This document shows positions 14,201 through 25,900 of a DNA stretch of 64,000 bases, piece after piece. The position numbers and the translations under genes were made by a program. Each line of letters begins with the position of its first letter. Within the stretch, counting starts at the first letter, position 1. The notes below the pieces were generated by a model. It was not told where the DNA came from, searched no databases, and was given only the letters and a program-made list of their open reading frames with translations. Origin of the DNA: Parasponia andersonii (lineage: Eukaryota > Streptophyta > Magnoliopsida > Rosales > Cannabaceae). The stretch lies in NCBI GenBank assembly GCA_002914805.1, contig JXTB01000292.1:246593-310592 (forward strand), read 5' to 3'.

Positions 14201-17200
14201 AACAAAGTCATCAAAAACATAAATCCTAATATTAGTAGCATAAGAATAGAACTTAGATGTCTAAAAATGATTTTCTAACTCAAAACCCTAGAAGGTCCTC
14301 GTTCTCAATCTCATTATTATCATCATTATTGATATTTTTGGAAGAATCATCATATTGAGTAGCTCAATCATTTTCTCCATCACTCTCATCACCATATTCA
14401 AATTCTTCTTCTCCATCCAAATCTGTTAGAGCTTTTTCCTTTCCTACATCATAACATTTGACGACAAATAATTTAAAATATACATAATGCTATGATCTAT
14501 ACCTACCCTAATTAATTATATAATTAATAATATGATAAGATTTTGACAATAACCTTTTCTTGATGCTTTGCTTCTCCTCCTTTTTCTTGGTCTCTGGGAA
14601 CTTCCACCCGCATCCTCTACATCAATTGCCTCATCCAAATCAATCATCCTAGTTTCTTCATCATCTTCATCATTCGGGTTTGTCACCCACTCATCATCAG
14701 AAGATACATTTTCAACAATCAAAGGATCATCTTTTTCCTTGCGTGATTGTGCCTTCAAAAATTTGTGCTTCAATTTTTTGTTGTACATAATGTAAACCAA
14801 AGTATTCATTCTAGACGTGGTTAGTCGATTTCTTCTTTTTGTATGCACTTGATTGAACGTACTCCAATTACGTTCACATGTTAATGATGAACATGTAAGA
14901 CCTAGGACTCTTATCACAAATGCTTTTAGTTCTGAAATTTCATCTCCAAATTGATCCCACCAGTCAACTATATGGCAATAAAGAGAAGAAATTGTGTGAA
15001 TAACTCTTGCATCTACAAAGTTAAGAGAAACAAATGATAAGTCAAGTGTATTCACCTTGTTCACGTGTTCGGTATGATGCAATGGCTGCATTGAAGCCAA
15101 ATAACCCACGCTTGTATTTATATTTATCAAGTTGTTCATCGACTTTTGCATAGGATGTTAGATTTGATATGAGCATATCCTTACAATTGCACAAACCTAG
15201 CTTAATCTTCGGATGCTCAGAATAATTGGGACTCCATCTGAATCTAGGATTTAAGTAATATGCAGCAGCATGTAAGTGGCAATGCAATTGTGAATCCCAC
15301 TTGTCATCAATAATATCCCAAATCTCCTTAGAGGAAGATTGATCTCCATCTAAGTTCTTTGCAAGTTTTTTCCATTGCCACATCCATAGCACCATAAATA
15401 AATCCCATTGTAGGTGTCTTCTCACCATCAACTAACCTAAAGACTTCCACTAGAGGCTTTGTGATTTTAATAGCATAAATCACACAAGGCCAAAATGTGT
15501 TGTCATTCTTGACACTATTTCTCACCGCTTTCCCTTCAGGTTTTTTTTCCATGCACATGTTGACTATTGTTGAGAAACAAACATTATTTGTAAAGGTTGT
15601 TTCACTTGACACAAGCTTTCTAAAGTCAAAAAAACAGTGGCAAATTCTGTAACACCCATTAATGGTTATAAATAAAGTTGCTCACTCTCTTTGCTTTATG
15701 CAATGCATTTTTATGTTGCGGCAGTTCTCCAATCTTCTCAAGCATTAAATCAATACAATGAGCGGGAGCCCAATACAATTGCTTCCTCTTTTTCATCAAG
15801 AGATTCCCAGCTGCCTTGTATATACTTGCATTATCAATTACCAATTGAACAACAAGATCTCCAATTTCTTCAACAACATCATCAAGTAATTTGAACAACA
15901 AATTTGCATCTTTAATAGAAATCGACGCATCAACTATTTTAAAAAAAACTGTCCCATAAGGATTGTTAATAAGGAAATTGACCATGCCTTTATCTCTACC
16001 ATCTGACCATGTTTTTATGTCATCCACAATTTTCTTTGTAGTTTTTTGTTCTTCATCTAATATCCATGTTTGCATCTCATGCATTCTAGAAGCTTTCAAT
16101 CCTCTACCATAATTTCCAATGGATCGTAACATGTTGAATATGGACTCATTGTAGCATTAAATGAAATTTCATTCTTAAAAAAGAATCTTCAAATGTCTAA
16201 ACAAACTTGATTTCGGTGGTCTTTCGCAGTAGCTAGAGTAATTGTTTTTGCACTGGCATTGGGTAATTTTTCATCATCATTTCCATCCAGATAAACAGCA
16301 AACCGATCCATAGATCCCTGAATTACTCAAGAGGAAAGACTACTACCATCGGAGCAAGAATTCATCTCTTCAAGTGGAGAACTACTGCTGGCACTACCGA
16401 AATAAGCTCCTGAGTTCACCATTTCATCAAATTTTCTTTGATTTAAATGCTTCAAATCACTAAATTTCTTCACATATTCAATCATCTCTCATTTAGTTTT
16501 TTGCGATACTTTAGGATATCGTGCTACATTTTTATGTGTCCTTCCAAGATGATCTTTCAATCTTTTAACACCACCAATGATAACCTTACTACAAATCTTA
16601 CATTTTAGGTCAACATATCGTTTTTTCCCCCTCTTCCAGGACAGAAACTTGAGCTCTAAATTTCAATGCGGGATCCTTTCTTCCACCAATCCCAATCTCA
16701 TCATCCTTTGAACTTCTAACCATTTTATGCTACCTCAATCAACAAAAAGAAAGGGGGGGGGGGGGGAGCTCTAAATCAATAACATGCTAAGTGATCAGAC
16801 AATGAAATCAATAACTCATAACATATAAAGATTATTTTGAGGCTAAAGTTGACATTCACCAGCTAATAAGGGTGGTTTCTGCTGATTATTTGAGAGTGGT
16901 TGTCGTTGGTTATTTGAGAGTGGAGAGGAAGAATATTGTTGGAAGAGAGAAGAGGACGAAGAAACCAAATTTCTATGAGGAGTGAAACCGTTAAATGTGA
17001 AGAGGAAGTTGAATTTGTGCTCCATTTTTTCTTTTTTCTTTTTGAAACAGCAACTGCGAAAAAGGAAGAGTAAGTTGAATCTGTGCTCCATTTTTTCTTT
17101 TTTCTTTTTGAAACAGCAACTGCGAAAAAGGAAGGGAAGACTGAAGTTGTTGTGGGACTTGGGAGGGAGAATGTCTACTCCTAACTTTGGTGTTTTAATG

Positions 17201-20200
17201 AGCTGAGTGTGTTTTGTTTCACTTCTTAGGGTTTTAGAAGCCCAAACTTATAATTGATTAACTTGAAAAAAAAAAAGTCCAAAACATTTAAAAAAATTTA
17301 TTTAGGTCAGTCGAGCCCAAAAAATTGGCCCAACTTTAAGTAAAAAAACCTACATTAATTAACTATACAGGCTAGTTACAAGAGGCTTAGGCCTCATAAG
17401 CCTCAGAGGCGGTTTTCTTCTGCTTCGCCTCGAGGCACACGCCTCAGCCGCCTTTTAAAACCATGCTTGGAGTATCTGATAAGAAAACACCAGTCGACAT
17501 GGAAAGATATCAAAGGTTAGTTGGGAAACTAATATATCTTTCTCATACTAGACAAGATGTAGCCTTTTCAATAAGTGTAGTTAGTCAACATATGCACTCA
17601 CCTACAGAAGAACATTTAAAGGCTGTTTACAAGATTTTGATATATTTGAAAAGAACCCATGGAAGGTTTTGTTATTTACATGGGGTAAATCTTTGAAGAT
17701 AGAAGCTTTCACCAATGCAGATTGGGGTGGTTGTATTAATGATCGAAGATCAACTTTTGGATTTTGCACTTTTATTGGTGGAAATTTGGTAACTTGGAGA
17801 AGTAAAAAACAATCAGTTGTTGCTAGCAATAGTGCAGAAGCCGAGTTTCGAGCAACAGCTCAGGGAAAATGTGAACTACTATGGCTAAAGAAGTTAGTTG
17901 AAGAGTTAGGGGTAAATGTCGATGTTCCTATGAAACTTTTCTGTGACAATAAAGCTGCTATGAGTATCTCATATAATCTTGTTCAGCATGACAGGACTAA
18001 ACATATTGAGATAGACATTTCATTAAAGAAAAGTCAGAAATGAAACAATCTGCATGCCTTATGTGATGACCAAAGATCAGCTACCAGACATATTTACAAA
18101 AGGAGTACAAAAATAAGTTTTCAAGGGACTAATAAGCAAGCTGGGTTTATTTGATCTTTACCAACCAACTTGAGGGAAAGTGTTGAAACATTTTTGGAAA
18201 AATAGCAAAAAGAACATCTGCAATTTAATAAAAAAATGTGTAAGAGTTGGTAAGCAGAAAGCGTGTACTGAAATTATGTAATTAGCTATGATATTTAGTT
18301 TCCTTTTTTTTTTGTTTATTAGATTGAGAGTTTTTTAAGGATTTTCCTTGTACAAGAAATCTGGTTTTTTCCATTTTATGTACTATTACTCACTTGTTCT
18401 TTTTATTCTCTCTATATTCTTCCTGTAAAAGGGACACCTATGTACGTGTATTTTAAAGTGTAAAATACAATAGTTATCTTTTCAGTATTGTTTACAGCTC
18501 AATACCATCTGTGCGCAAAACTCGATAGCAGCTTAGCCCATCTCTCATCCCAAACCCACGTCAACGCTTAGTATTAGGACCAAAGCCATGGTGACCAAGA
18601 CCCCTATCACCCTCGCGGACAGATCCAAAAATGCAACCCCACCTACCAAACTCTCCACGCCTAAAGAAAAAAAAACGTCACGACTGCCGTTAACTCACTA
18701 AATCCTAACCCAATTGTGAGGATCGAGGCGTGGGTTGCCCAAATGCGAGTCTCGATCCTCCTCACGCACACTATTTATGCCAGAGCCGCCGAGCACTTTG
18801 TCCATGAACCCAGGTCGCATCTTGCACAAGACCCTGTAGACTCGCGAACCATCCAGCCGCGATCCCATGTGCCAAGAATCGCTAAGCACCTTGCATCGAA
18901 GGTCATGCAACACCCCAGTGGCAGTGGGCAATTGGTTGTGGCCCTTTTACCCACAAGCTCGTCCATCTCTTAGAAATCCCAGCCCCATTCAAGCCCAGCT
19001 CCTAGTTGTGACCCAAGCCCTTGCGCATTCCAATTCGAGCGTCGCTGAGAGAAGATTCAGCCACATGTAAGCATTTGTCCGTCGATTTGGTCTAGTTAAC
19101 GATTTTGGAACTTGCTTCTAGGGTGTGAAGCAAATGGTCCATCTTGTCCAAGATAGATGCCAAGTCAAGTTCTAATGCAGATAGATTTTTTAAGTACCCT
19201 TTCATGGCTTCCATCTCCTTATGAAGTTTAATCTCTAACCTCATTCACTCTTTCTTCCACTAAATGAATTCTACCAGCAACAATCTTGTGCGCTATCCTC
19301 CAAGAAAGTAAGCTCTAATACCAAATTGATAGGATCCTAGTACTATAATATGAATAAGAAAGAAGAAAAGCGAAACACAGAGAAGAATAAGATCTTCTTA
19401 TTACAAGATTGAATTGCACACAGATATGGACATTCAAGAGATCCACTCTCTCCCACAAATAAGCTCAGGCTCTATATCTTTCACAATTAACAACTGAATT
19501 GCCTTAAACTAACCCTTCCAATACTATTCATAAGCACTCACTAACTAACCTCCCTTCATAACCAATTCTAAGTAACAAACTCTAACTACCTAAACCAGCC
19601 CATAATTGAGTACTTATTAGACATCCAATACAAGTCTGGGCTCGAGAACGAGGTGGCTAACGCCTTATTGAGAAGGGGAACCATTGCTACTTTAATAGCT
19701 TGGACAATAAGTCGTGTTATAAAGTCGTAAGAAGTGGAAGCACAACTGGCCACTGATGCCTTTCTGGAAAATTTGTGCAAGGAGTTGCTAGCTGCCCTAA
19801 TGGCTATACCTAGTTATTCCCTAGCACAAGGGCAGTTACTACAAGGATAGGCTGGTTCTTCCCAAAGGTCCTTGTCTTCTTCCCTTAGTCTTACCTGAAA
19901 GTCATGGTAGTAGTATCGATGGGCATTCAAGCTTCCTTACAACTTAAGAGCGTGGCTGCCAGCTTTTACTAGGCTGAAACAAATAATGTAGGATTATGTA
20001 GCAAAGTGTTCTGTTTGCCAGCAAAATAAGTACCTTGCATTATCTGCGACCAAGCTTCTTCAACCGCTACCAATACCTAAAAAAGTGTGGATGAGATATC
20101 AATAGACTTTGTGGAAGAATTGTCGAAATCACAGGGTATTGACACCATCCTTGTTGTGGTGGATAAGATGAGCCAATATGCTCAAAGCACCTATACTTGG

Positions 20201-22870
20201 CACAAACAATGGTCTGGCTATTTGTGAAGGAAGTGGTTCGATTACATGGCATTTCAAGGCTACTATGTCAGATCGTGACAAAGTTTTCATAAGCCACTTC
20301 TGGGCAGAACTTTTTCGATCACAAGGTACTCTCCCCAAGCATAGTACAACCTAACACCCCCAAATGGATGGAGTTGGACAATCTGATGTGGTTAACCATT
20401 ACCTTGAGACCTACTTGTGTTGCTCTGTCAATAGTAAACCATGACAATTGTCTCATTGGTTGTCGTGGATAGAATATTGGTATGACAACACGTACCATAC
20501 TCCTACAAAGAAGACTCCATTTCCCATTCTGTATGGGCAAGAACCTCCACTGCTTATTTCTTTCAAGAGAGGCACCACAACATTATCCTTGGTGGAGCAA
20601 CAATTCTTGGACTGTGACACCATGCCTGAGGAGCTGCGGAACCAAATCGCACGTACAAAACAAAATATGAAATCCACCACTGATCACTCTAGTCAGGATG
20701 TGCATTTCGAAGTAAGGGATCCGGTCTATCTCAAGCTTATATGCGGAAATCATTGACTAGATGCACCAATGAAAATTGGCTCCTACTGTTTTAAGTTTTG
20801 GTGCTAACTGAAAGTGTGGCTTATTAGTTGCAGTGGCTTGCCTCGACTTCTATAAATATTGTGTTTCATGTCTCGCAACGTCGAAGAGCCATTGGTTCCA
20901 CACACATTGCCTCTTCTTTGTCACCGCTACTGCAAGATGATCTAGAGCTGTTAGTTGAGCCTGAAGTCGTGCTTGGGGTTAGGCCATTTGCCACCAGAGG
21001 AGTTCGTGGTTTGGACATGTTAATTCAATGGAAGGGCTTGCCAACCTTCGAAGCAAATTGGGAACCTTTTGAGTTAGTTCAGCAACAGTTTCCTAATTTC
21101 CACTTTGATGACAAGTTTACTCGGGGGGTATTGATAAGCCCCCTGATGCATTACCTATGTAAGGCATGCAAAGAAAGGTACTTGGCCTTTTTGGGTAGTG
21201 ATAGAAGAGGAATTAGCTTGTACACCTAGTCAGCATTATATTAGCCTGGATTCGTGCAGAGTAGACTCTAAGGGCTATGGGGTAAAGAGAATAAAGGCAG
21301 GGAGGGAGAGAAAGAGCAGGTAGTGAATTTTCTAGGTGAATTGGAGATGGTCTCCTTAGGAGAATGCTAGCCTCTCAAATTGCCTAGCTAGTTCTATACT
21401 AAATCTTGTATTCCCTCTTTAAGTAAAAAGAATTGGCTAATTTTTATATATGGTAAGCTTTGGGTCTTATCAAAGTTTTCTTGCTGATACAGAATTACAC
21501 AATGTTCCTATTGTTCTTTAGAGTGAATATTTAGATCGATTATTAACATGTGGTGAATTATTCACTAACAAAACAATGTCACCACCCTCCTTAAGAAAAT
21601 AACAAACATATCAAGAATAAAAAAGATATCCAACAATGTCCAAAAGTATTACCTGAAGGAATGTGCATCATGGATATTATTCTACCTCCAATCCAAGGAA
21701 CCACTTGAATAACCCAATCACCACCTTTTAGTTCAATAGGAGTCCTTGAGAGTTCTATTCCTTTGTGTCTAGGAACATCTTCCACATCTGGAACACGCTT
21801 TGCATTATCTGCACTTACAATTCATTAGAAAGGAATTAGTCACTTCACCAATGTATAATGTGTCTAGATGAACTTGCCAAATTTTCCTTCTAGGAATAAA
21901 ATGTAATTCAAGCATTGTTGGTCGATTGTTATATTATCAATTCTCCCATAAGCTCTAACTATTACAAGGAAGGCCTGGATATAAACTTTTACGCCTTGGA
22001 CAAACTTAACAAGGGAATATTTAAAGATAAGCACTAAACAAATTATAGATCATCTTAGTTTACAAATTATCCTTGGTGCTCGCAGATGATACTTAAGATA
22101 ATGAGAGAGAAGTTGCTGAATTCAGTAATTTAAGCTCGTTACTTCATAGTGTTTTCCTAAGGAAAGATGTAGCTGATAAAAGAGTTTGGGCGTAAGAATC
22201 TTCAGGGTTTTTTCTTGCAAGTCTTTTCTATTCATTACGTGTTTGACAAATCGTTGTCTGAACTAAACTTCAGGTTTCTGCTTGGTCACTAATTCAAGCA
22301 AGAAAGTTAACACCTTCAATGTTATGCAGAAGAAAAAGCCATACATTTCTGTTTCACCTCTTGGTGCGCATTGTACAAAGTAACTGATCAGCTATGGGGA
22401 AAGCTGCACAGCAAAAAAGTGCAAATTCCAAGATATGTGTGTGATCTGCTTGTAGTAAGGATGGCCCTATACGTGAAGGAAGATCGAAGACGTTATGGAA
22501 CACTGCAGCTTTGCATTACCGTAGACGATTTGGTTAGAACAAAACAAGAGAATATTTGAGAACACTGAAAAAAGTTATTATTTTTGCAGGAAAGGCTTAA
22601 ATTTTGGGGCTTTTTTGTGGATTAGTTCCTTAAAGGAATTTAAGGATATTTCCTTTTCAAGTCCATTGAGGGATTTAAAGCTCTATGTGAAAGCTGACTT
22701 GATTTTGCTAGTCTCCTAGAGGACGTTTTTTTTTTTTCCCCTTCTTTTTTTGTAAGAAGCAATAATTATTAATTAAGTATTGTTTTTTCGTCTCTTAGAG
22801 GACATCTTGTCCTCAATCCTTGTATATTTTATGTGGTTTTTCAATTAAGTATTGTGTTCTTATGGTAAAA

Positions 22871-22904
<34 letters not shown>

Positions 22905-25900
22905 TTGTAGTTGGTTAGGCGGTGTCAATACACATACTTAAGATAAAAGAAATAAAAACGCCTGAGGGGATTTTGGAGCTGACCCAGAATAGATATTACC
23001 TAACTGAGTTCTGTATCGTTTCATACTGGCAGATACCAGCTGAGAAACTTTCTGCTCTGAAGGTAGTATGATTTGAAGAACCTCACCATCTGTGCCCCAT
23101 GTATCAAGCTGTTTGATGAATCAAGGACAAAGAATTAATATAAAAACTTAAAATAAAAATCCTCCTATGTACTTTAAGCATATACTTAGAAACTATTTCC
23201 AGAGAAAACGTACAATTGCACCTCCCCCAAGCAATAACTGCACATGCAGACGACGACTTGGCCTCTTCCAAGATCCTTCAGTTTCAGAAACTCTAACTGT
23301 AACAACTGAGGATTGAAGTTCAGCAACATAATGTGTCAACAAAAATTGACCTTCGGCAAATCCATATCCATCGCCACCATCTTCGTATAGAACACCTCTA
23401 GCTTTCCCTGTAAAGAGAAGGATCTACGGTAAAGTTGCCTGTGCAAAATATTATCCCACCAAGTTGGAAATTATAGCAGTGCAATAATATGTCAAACTGC
23501 AGATGAAGGATCTACAGGTAACTTTATCAGCATAGATGAGATACAGAACAATTCTTGAAATCCACATATATGCTCACTATCCCCAAAAGACCTTCCTTGG
23601 CGAAGAAATGTTAATTGGCGAGATCTAGTATTTCATAACTATGAGGTGTCTTTTGCGAATGAACTTCAGGAAAATAAATACCTATACCTCTCTTGACCAG
23701 GAACTATCGATTAAATAATCTTGGATACTCAACTTCTTTGGAAGTCTTTGGAGTAAAATCAGTCCATATTCTTGCTATATACTAAACCGTGTCTTTTCCA
23801 ATACTAACCACCTTTTTCCGTTATATGTCAATGTTCTTTTTATTTATTTATTTATTTTTTTGGGGGTGGCTAATGCAGTTGGCAGCAACCATTTGGAACT
23901 ACAGACATTACCGACAAAATATTCAATAATTCAGTTGAGAGTTAACCAGGTTAAAAATTACCATATTCGTCTAAAGCCACAAGGAGTGTTAAATCATCTG
24001 ATGGAGTAGCTTCACCAACATGCTGATGCGGAGGACCCAAAGGAATAATTGCTCCACCTTGCAAGTACAAAGCTGGTAAATCCTGAGAAGACCCAAACAT
24101 AATTAAAAGTGAATCCTGAGATAACAAAAAGCCAAAAAAATGAGAAGTGAAAGCACAAAGAGGAGAAAAATTCAATAACAAGCAGATCAAGATTACCGGA
24201 TGAGAATCATCAAAATCAAAACTCAACCAGATTCCTTTTGGAAGTGCAAGCGGGAGATTATTCATTTCCTGGCCAGGTACAGTACTAATCATGAAAAACA
24301 AGAAGTTAGGGAAACAAATATCCATAATTTAATAACCATGTACAATTAAAACTCACTTAGTGAACATGTCTCTGAATGATTTTTTATTTCTGTGTGATCA
24401 GATAGATTAGCATAATAGTTAGACAATAAAAGTTTCTGTTCATGGATAAAACTAGAGGGAATCAGTATTACACTGCATTCCATTCTAGTTTTCTGCTAGT
24501 GGGAAAAGACTGGTAATACACAAGTGGAAGAAAAATATAAGTCAGAAACTGAGGCTTATTAAGAAATTGAATATTGGCTTTCAGTTGTAGTCGTCAAAAA
24601 TTACAGGTCTTTATTTTTTCATCACAAAACGGATATCTTCAAAAAGACAGGTACAGCATGTTCATGAGGCATCTGTTCTAGGGTAATTTGCATCCTATAT
24701 AACTGAATAGAATAACTACCTGGCAATATGCTAGGGCCTTCAGCCTCCCACCCAAAGATTGCAAGGACAATGGGAGGAACAGCATCAAGAAGAAATAAAA
24801 AATGAAAAATAGAACAAATGTAAGCAATATCACGTAGGAAATTGACCAGCCAACTGAAGGGCAGAATTTGAATGATACATTGAGTACCACTTCTTTCTTC
24901 TTATAAAGTGTCTTCTTATAAAGTGTCTTCTTATAAAGTGTCGTAAGTGCATAAAGTGTACTGTATTGGAAGTTATTGTAGATAAGCACAAAAGAAGATC
25001 CACAAAGACCTATCCACTTAATATCTGAGAAAAGAATTAGAAACCTTGTACATCTCATTCCCTTGTTTAGTTTAGTAACTTTCTATTCTTATTTCATATA
25101 TTTGTTTATTATAAAATTTAAAAAAAAAAAAAAAAATAGAGACCTTGTACAGACTAGAAGTGGACCCAGAAGAAAAGAATTCTCAAGTGTACGTAACCTG
25201 GGATCTTTGGTATCTGCACATGATATTTACAGATGTTAGCCCCATACTAGAAAGACATAAATTTTCACCAGGTTCAGATGCAGATTGATCATTCAATAGA
25301 ATAAGACCCACCAGCAAAAAAAGTAGGACTAGCCACTGGGGTACCAACTGTGTGTGCCATGTAGAAAAGAGTATATATGTGTGGTAAAAGGCGGTAGCGC
25401 CTTCTCAATGCAAGCCGGCAAACTTCTTCACACTAATGAAGAGAATTGAATTTAGTTCGGAATAAGGAGTGAGGACAACACAAGAACATTCTCTCAATAA
25501 AATTACTGCAAAGTAACAGGTACTAGTGAACAGAACTGCATATAAGAAAATTGGTATAAAGGTCACCTATTCTCATTCATTACAGAAATGATTTTGTCAC
25601 CTCAAAATATATACATCTTATGCCAAATGCACCACGGGCAGTTGCAGCCACATAATGCATATTTTTGGCCTCACGAAAAATTATTTAGAAGTCTCAAATA
25701 TTTTTTGACATATTCTGAATAACATTCTCAAGGCTGTAGACTTATAATAAGTCATCTTCAACTTCAAGTTAAAAACAACCTAACATGCAAGTATTACTAA
25801 GTTTCTTATGGATGTATCTTATAACACAATTAAACTCCACAGGAAAAAGAATTAAACAACTAAGAATGCAAATAGTATGGCAAGACAATAGGGGTAAAGA

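Larger units (their letters stand above)
13946..17465 (-). mobile_element. hAT superfamily DNA transposon
   Basis: Length 3520 bp, flanked by a perfect 8-bp target duplication CTTGGAGT (13938-13945 and 17466-17473), the hAT hallmark. Terminal inverted repeats: CAAAGTTTTAAAAAGC at the left, and CATGGTTTTAAAAGGC read inward from the right. The transposase is on the minus strand. Subterminal regions at both ends are packed with GCCTC/GAGGC motifs, including the palindrome GCCTCGAGGC at 14007 and 17427. It interrupts the reverse-transcriptase region of the copia element. The sequence either side of the insertion is collinear with copia once one CTTGGAGT copy is dropped. Confidence 0.95.
10686..18496 (+). 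mobile_element. Ty1/copia retrotransposon inserted in the gypsy gag, itself split by a hAT element
   Basis: Fossil. LTRs at 10686-11017 and 18181-18496 (TGTTGAAA...TTTACA), flanked by a perfect 5-bp duplication GCTCA (10681-10685 and 18497-18501). Recognisable parts are gag with a zinc knuckle (about 11190-12200), GAG-pre-integrase and integrase (about 12600-13560), the catalytic-loop end of RT (YVDDV, about 13690-13960), and after the hAT insertion the rest of RT plus RNase H (about 17463-18100, ending DRTKHIEID). The LTRs differ in length and at many positions, so it is not recent. It is broken, with roughly ten or more interruptions besides the insertion. Confidence 0.9.
9420..19619 (-). 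mobile_element. Ty3/gypsy element with gag only (non-autonomous type), split by a copia insertion
   Basis: Fossil on the minus strand. 5' LTR at 19619-19327, then a tRNA-Met-type primer site (TGGTATTAGAGC, about 19324-19310). The gag N-terminal part is at about 19310-18502. After the copia insertion, the rest of gag is at about 10680-9770, with the motifs [16 protein letters not shown] and a CCHC-like knuckle [17 protein letters not shown]. The purine tract GAGCGGAGGG is at 9734-9725, and the 3' LTR runs from 9720 down into the N gap. The two LTRs align well by eye but with many differences. No protease, RT or integrase is recognisable. It is broken by the insertion and several other interruptions. 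Confidence 0.8.

Noticed and set aside
14568-15894. Plus-strand frames of 67-75 residues in the hAT element
   Set aside because: They are antisense shadows of the transposase on the minus strand.
24693-24760. Possible extra HGL1 exon reading [13 protein letters not shown] with a GT donor on the minus strand
   Set aside because: Exons 14 (ends 25144) and 15 (starts 24284) join directly in frame to give the family sequence, so no exon fits here.
24898-24942. Three 15-bp repeats as a CRISPR-like array
   Set aside because: They are directly adjacent with no spacers, in a plant intron: a simple tandem repeat.
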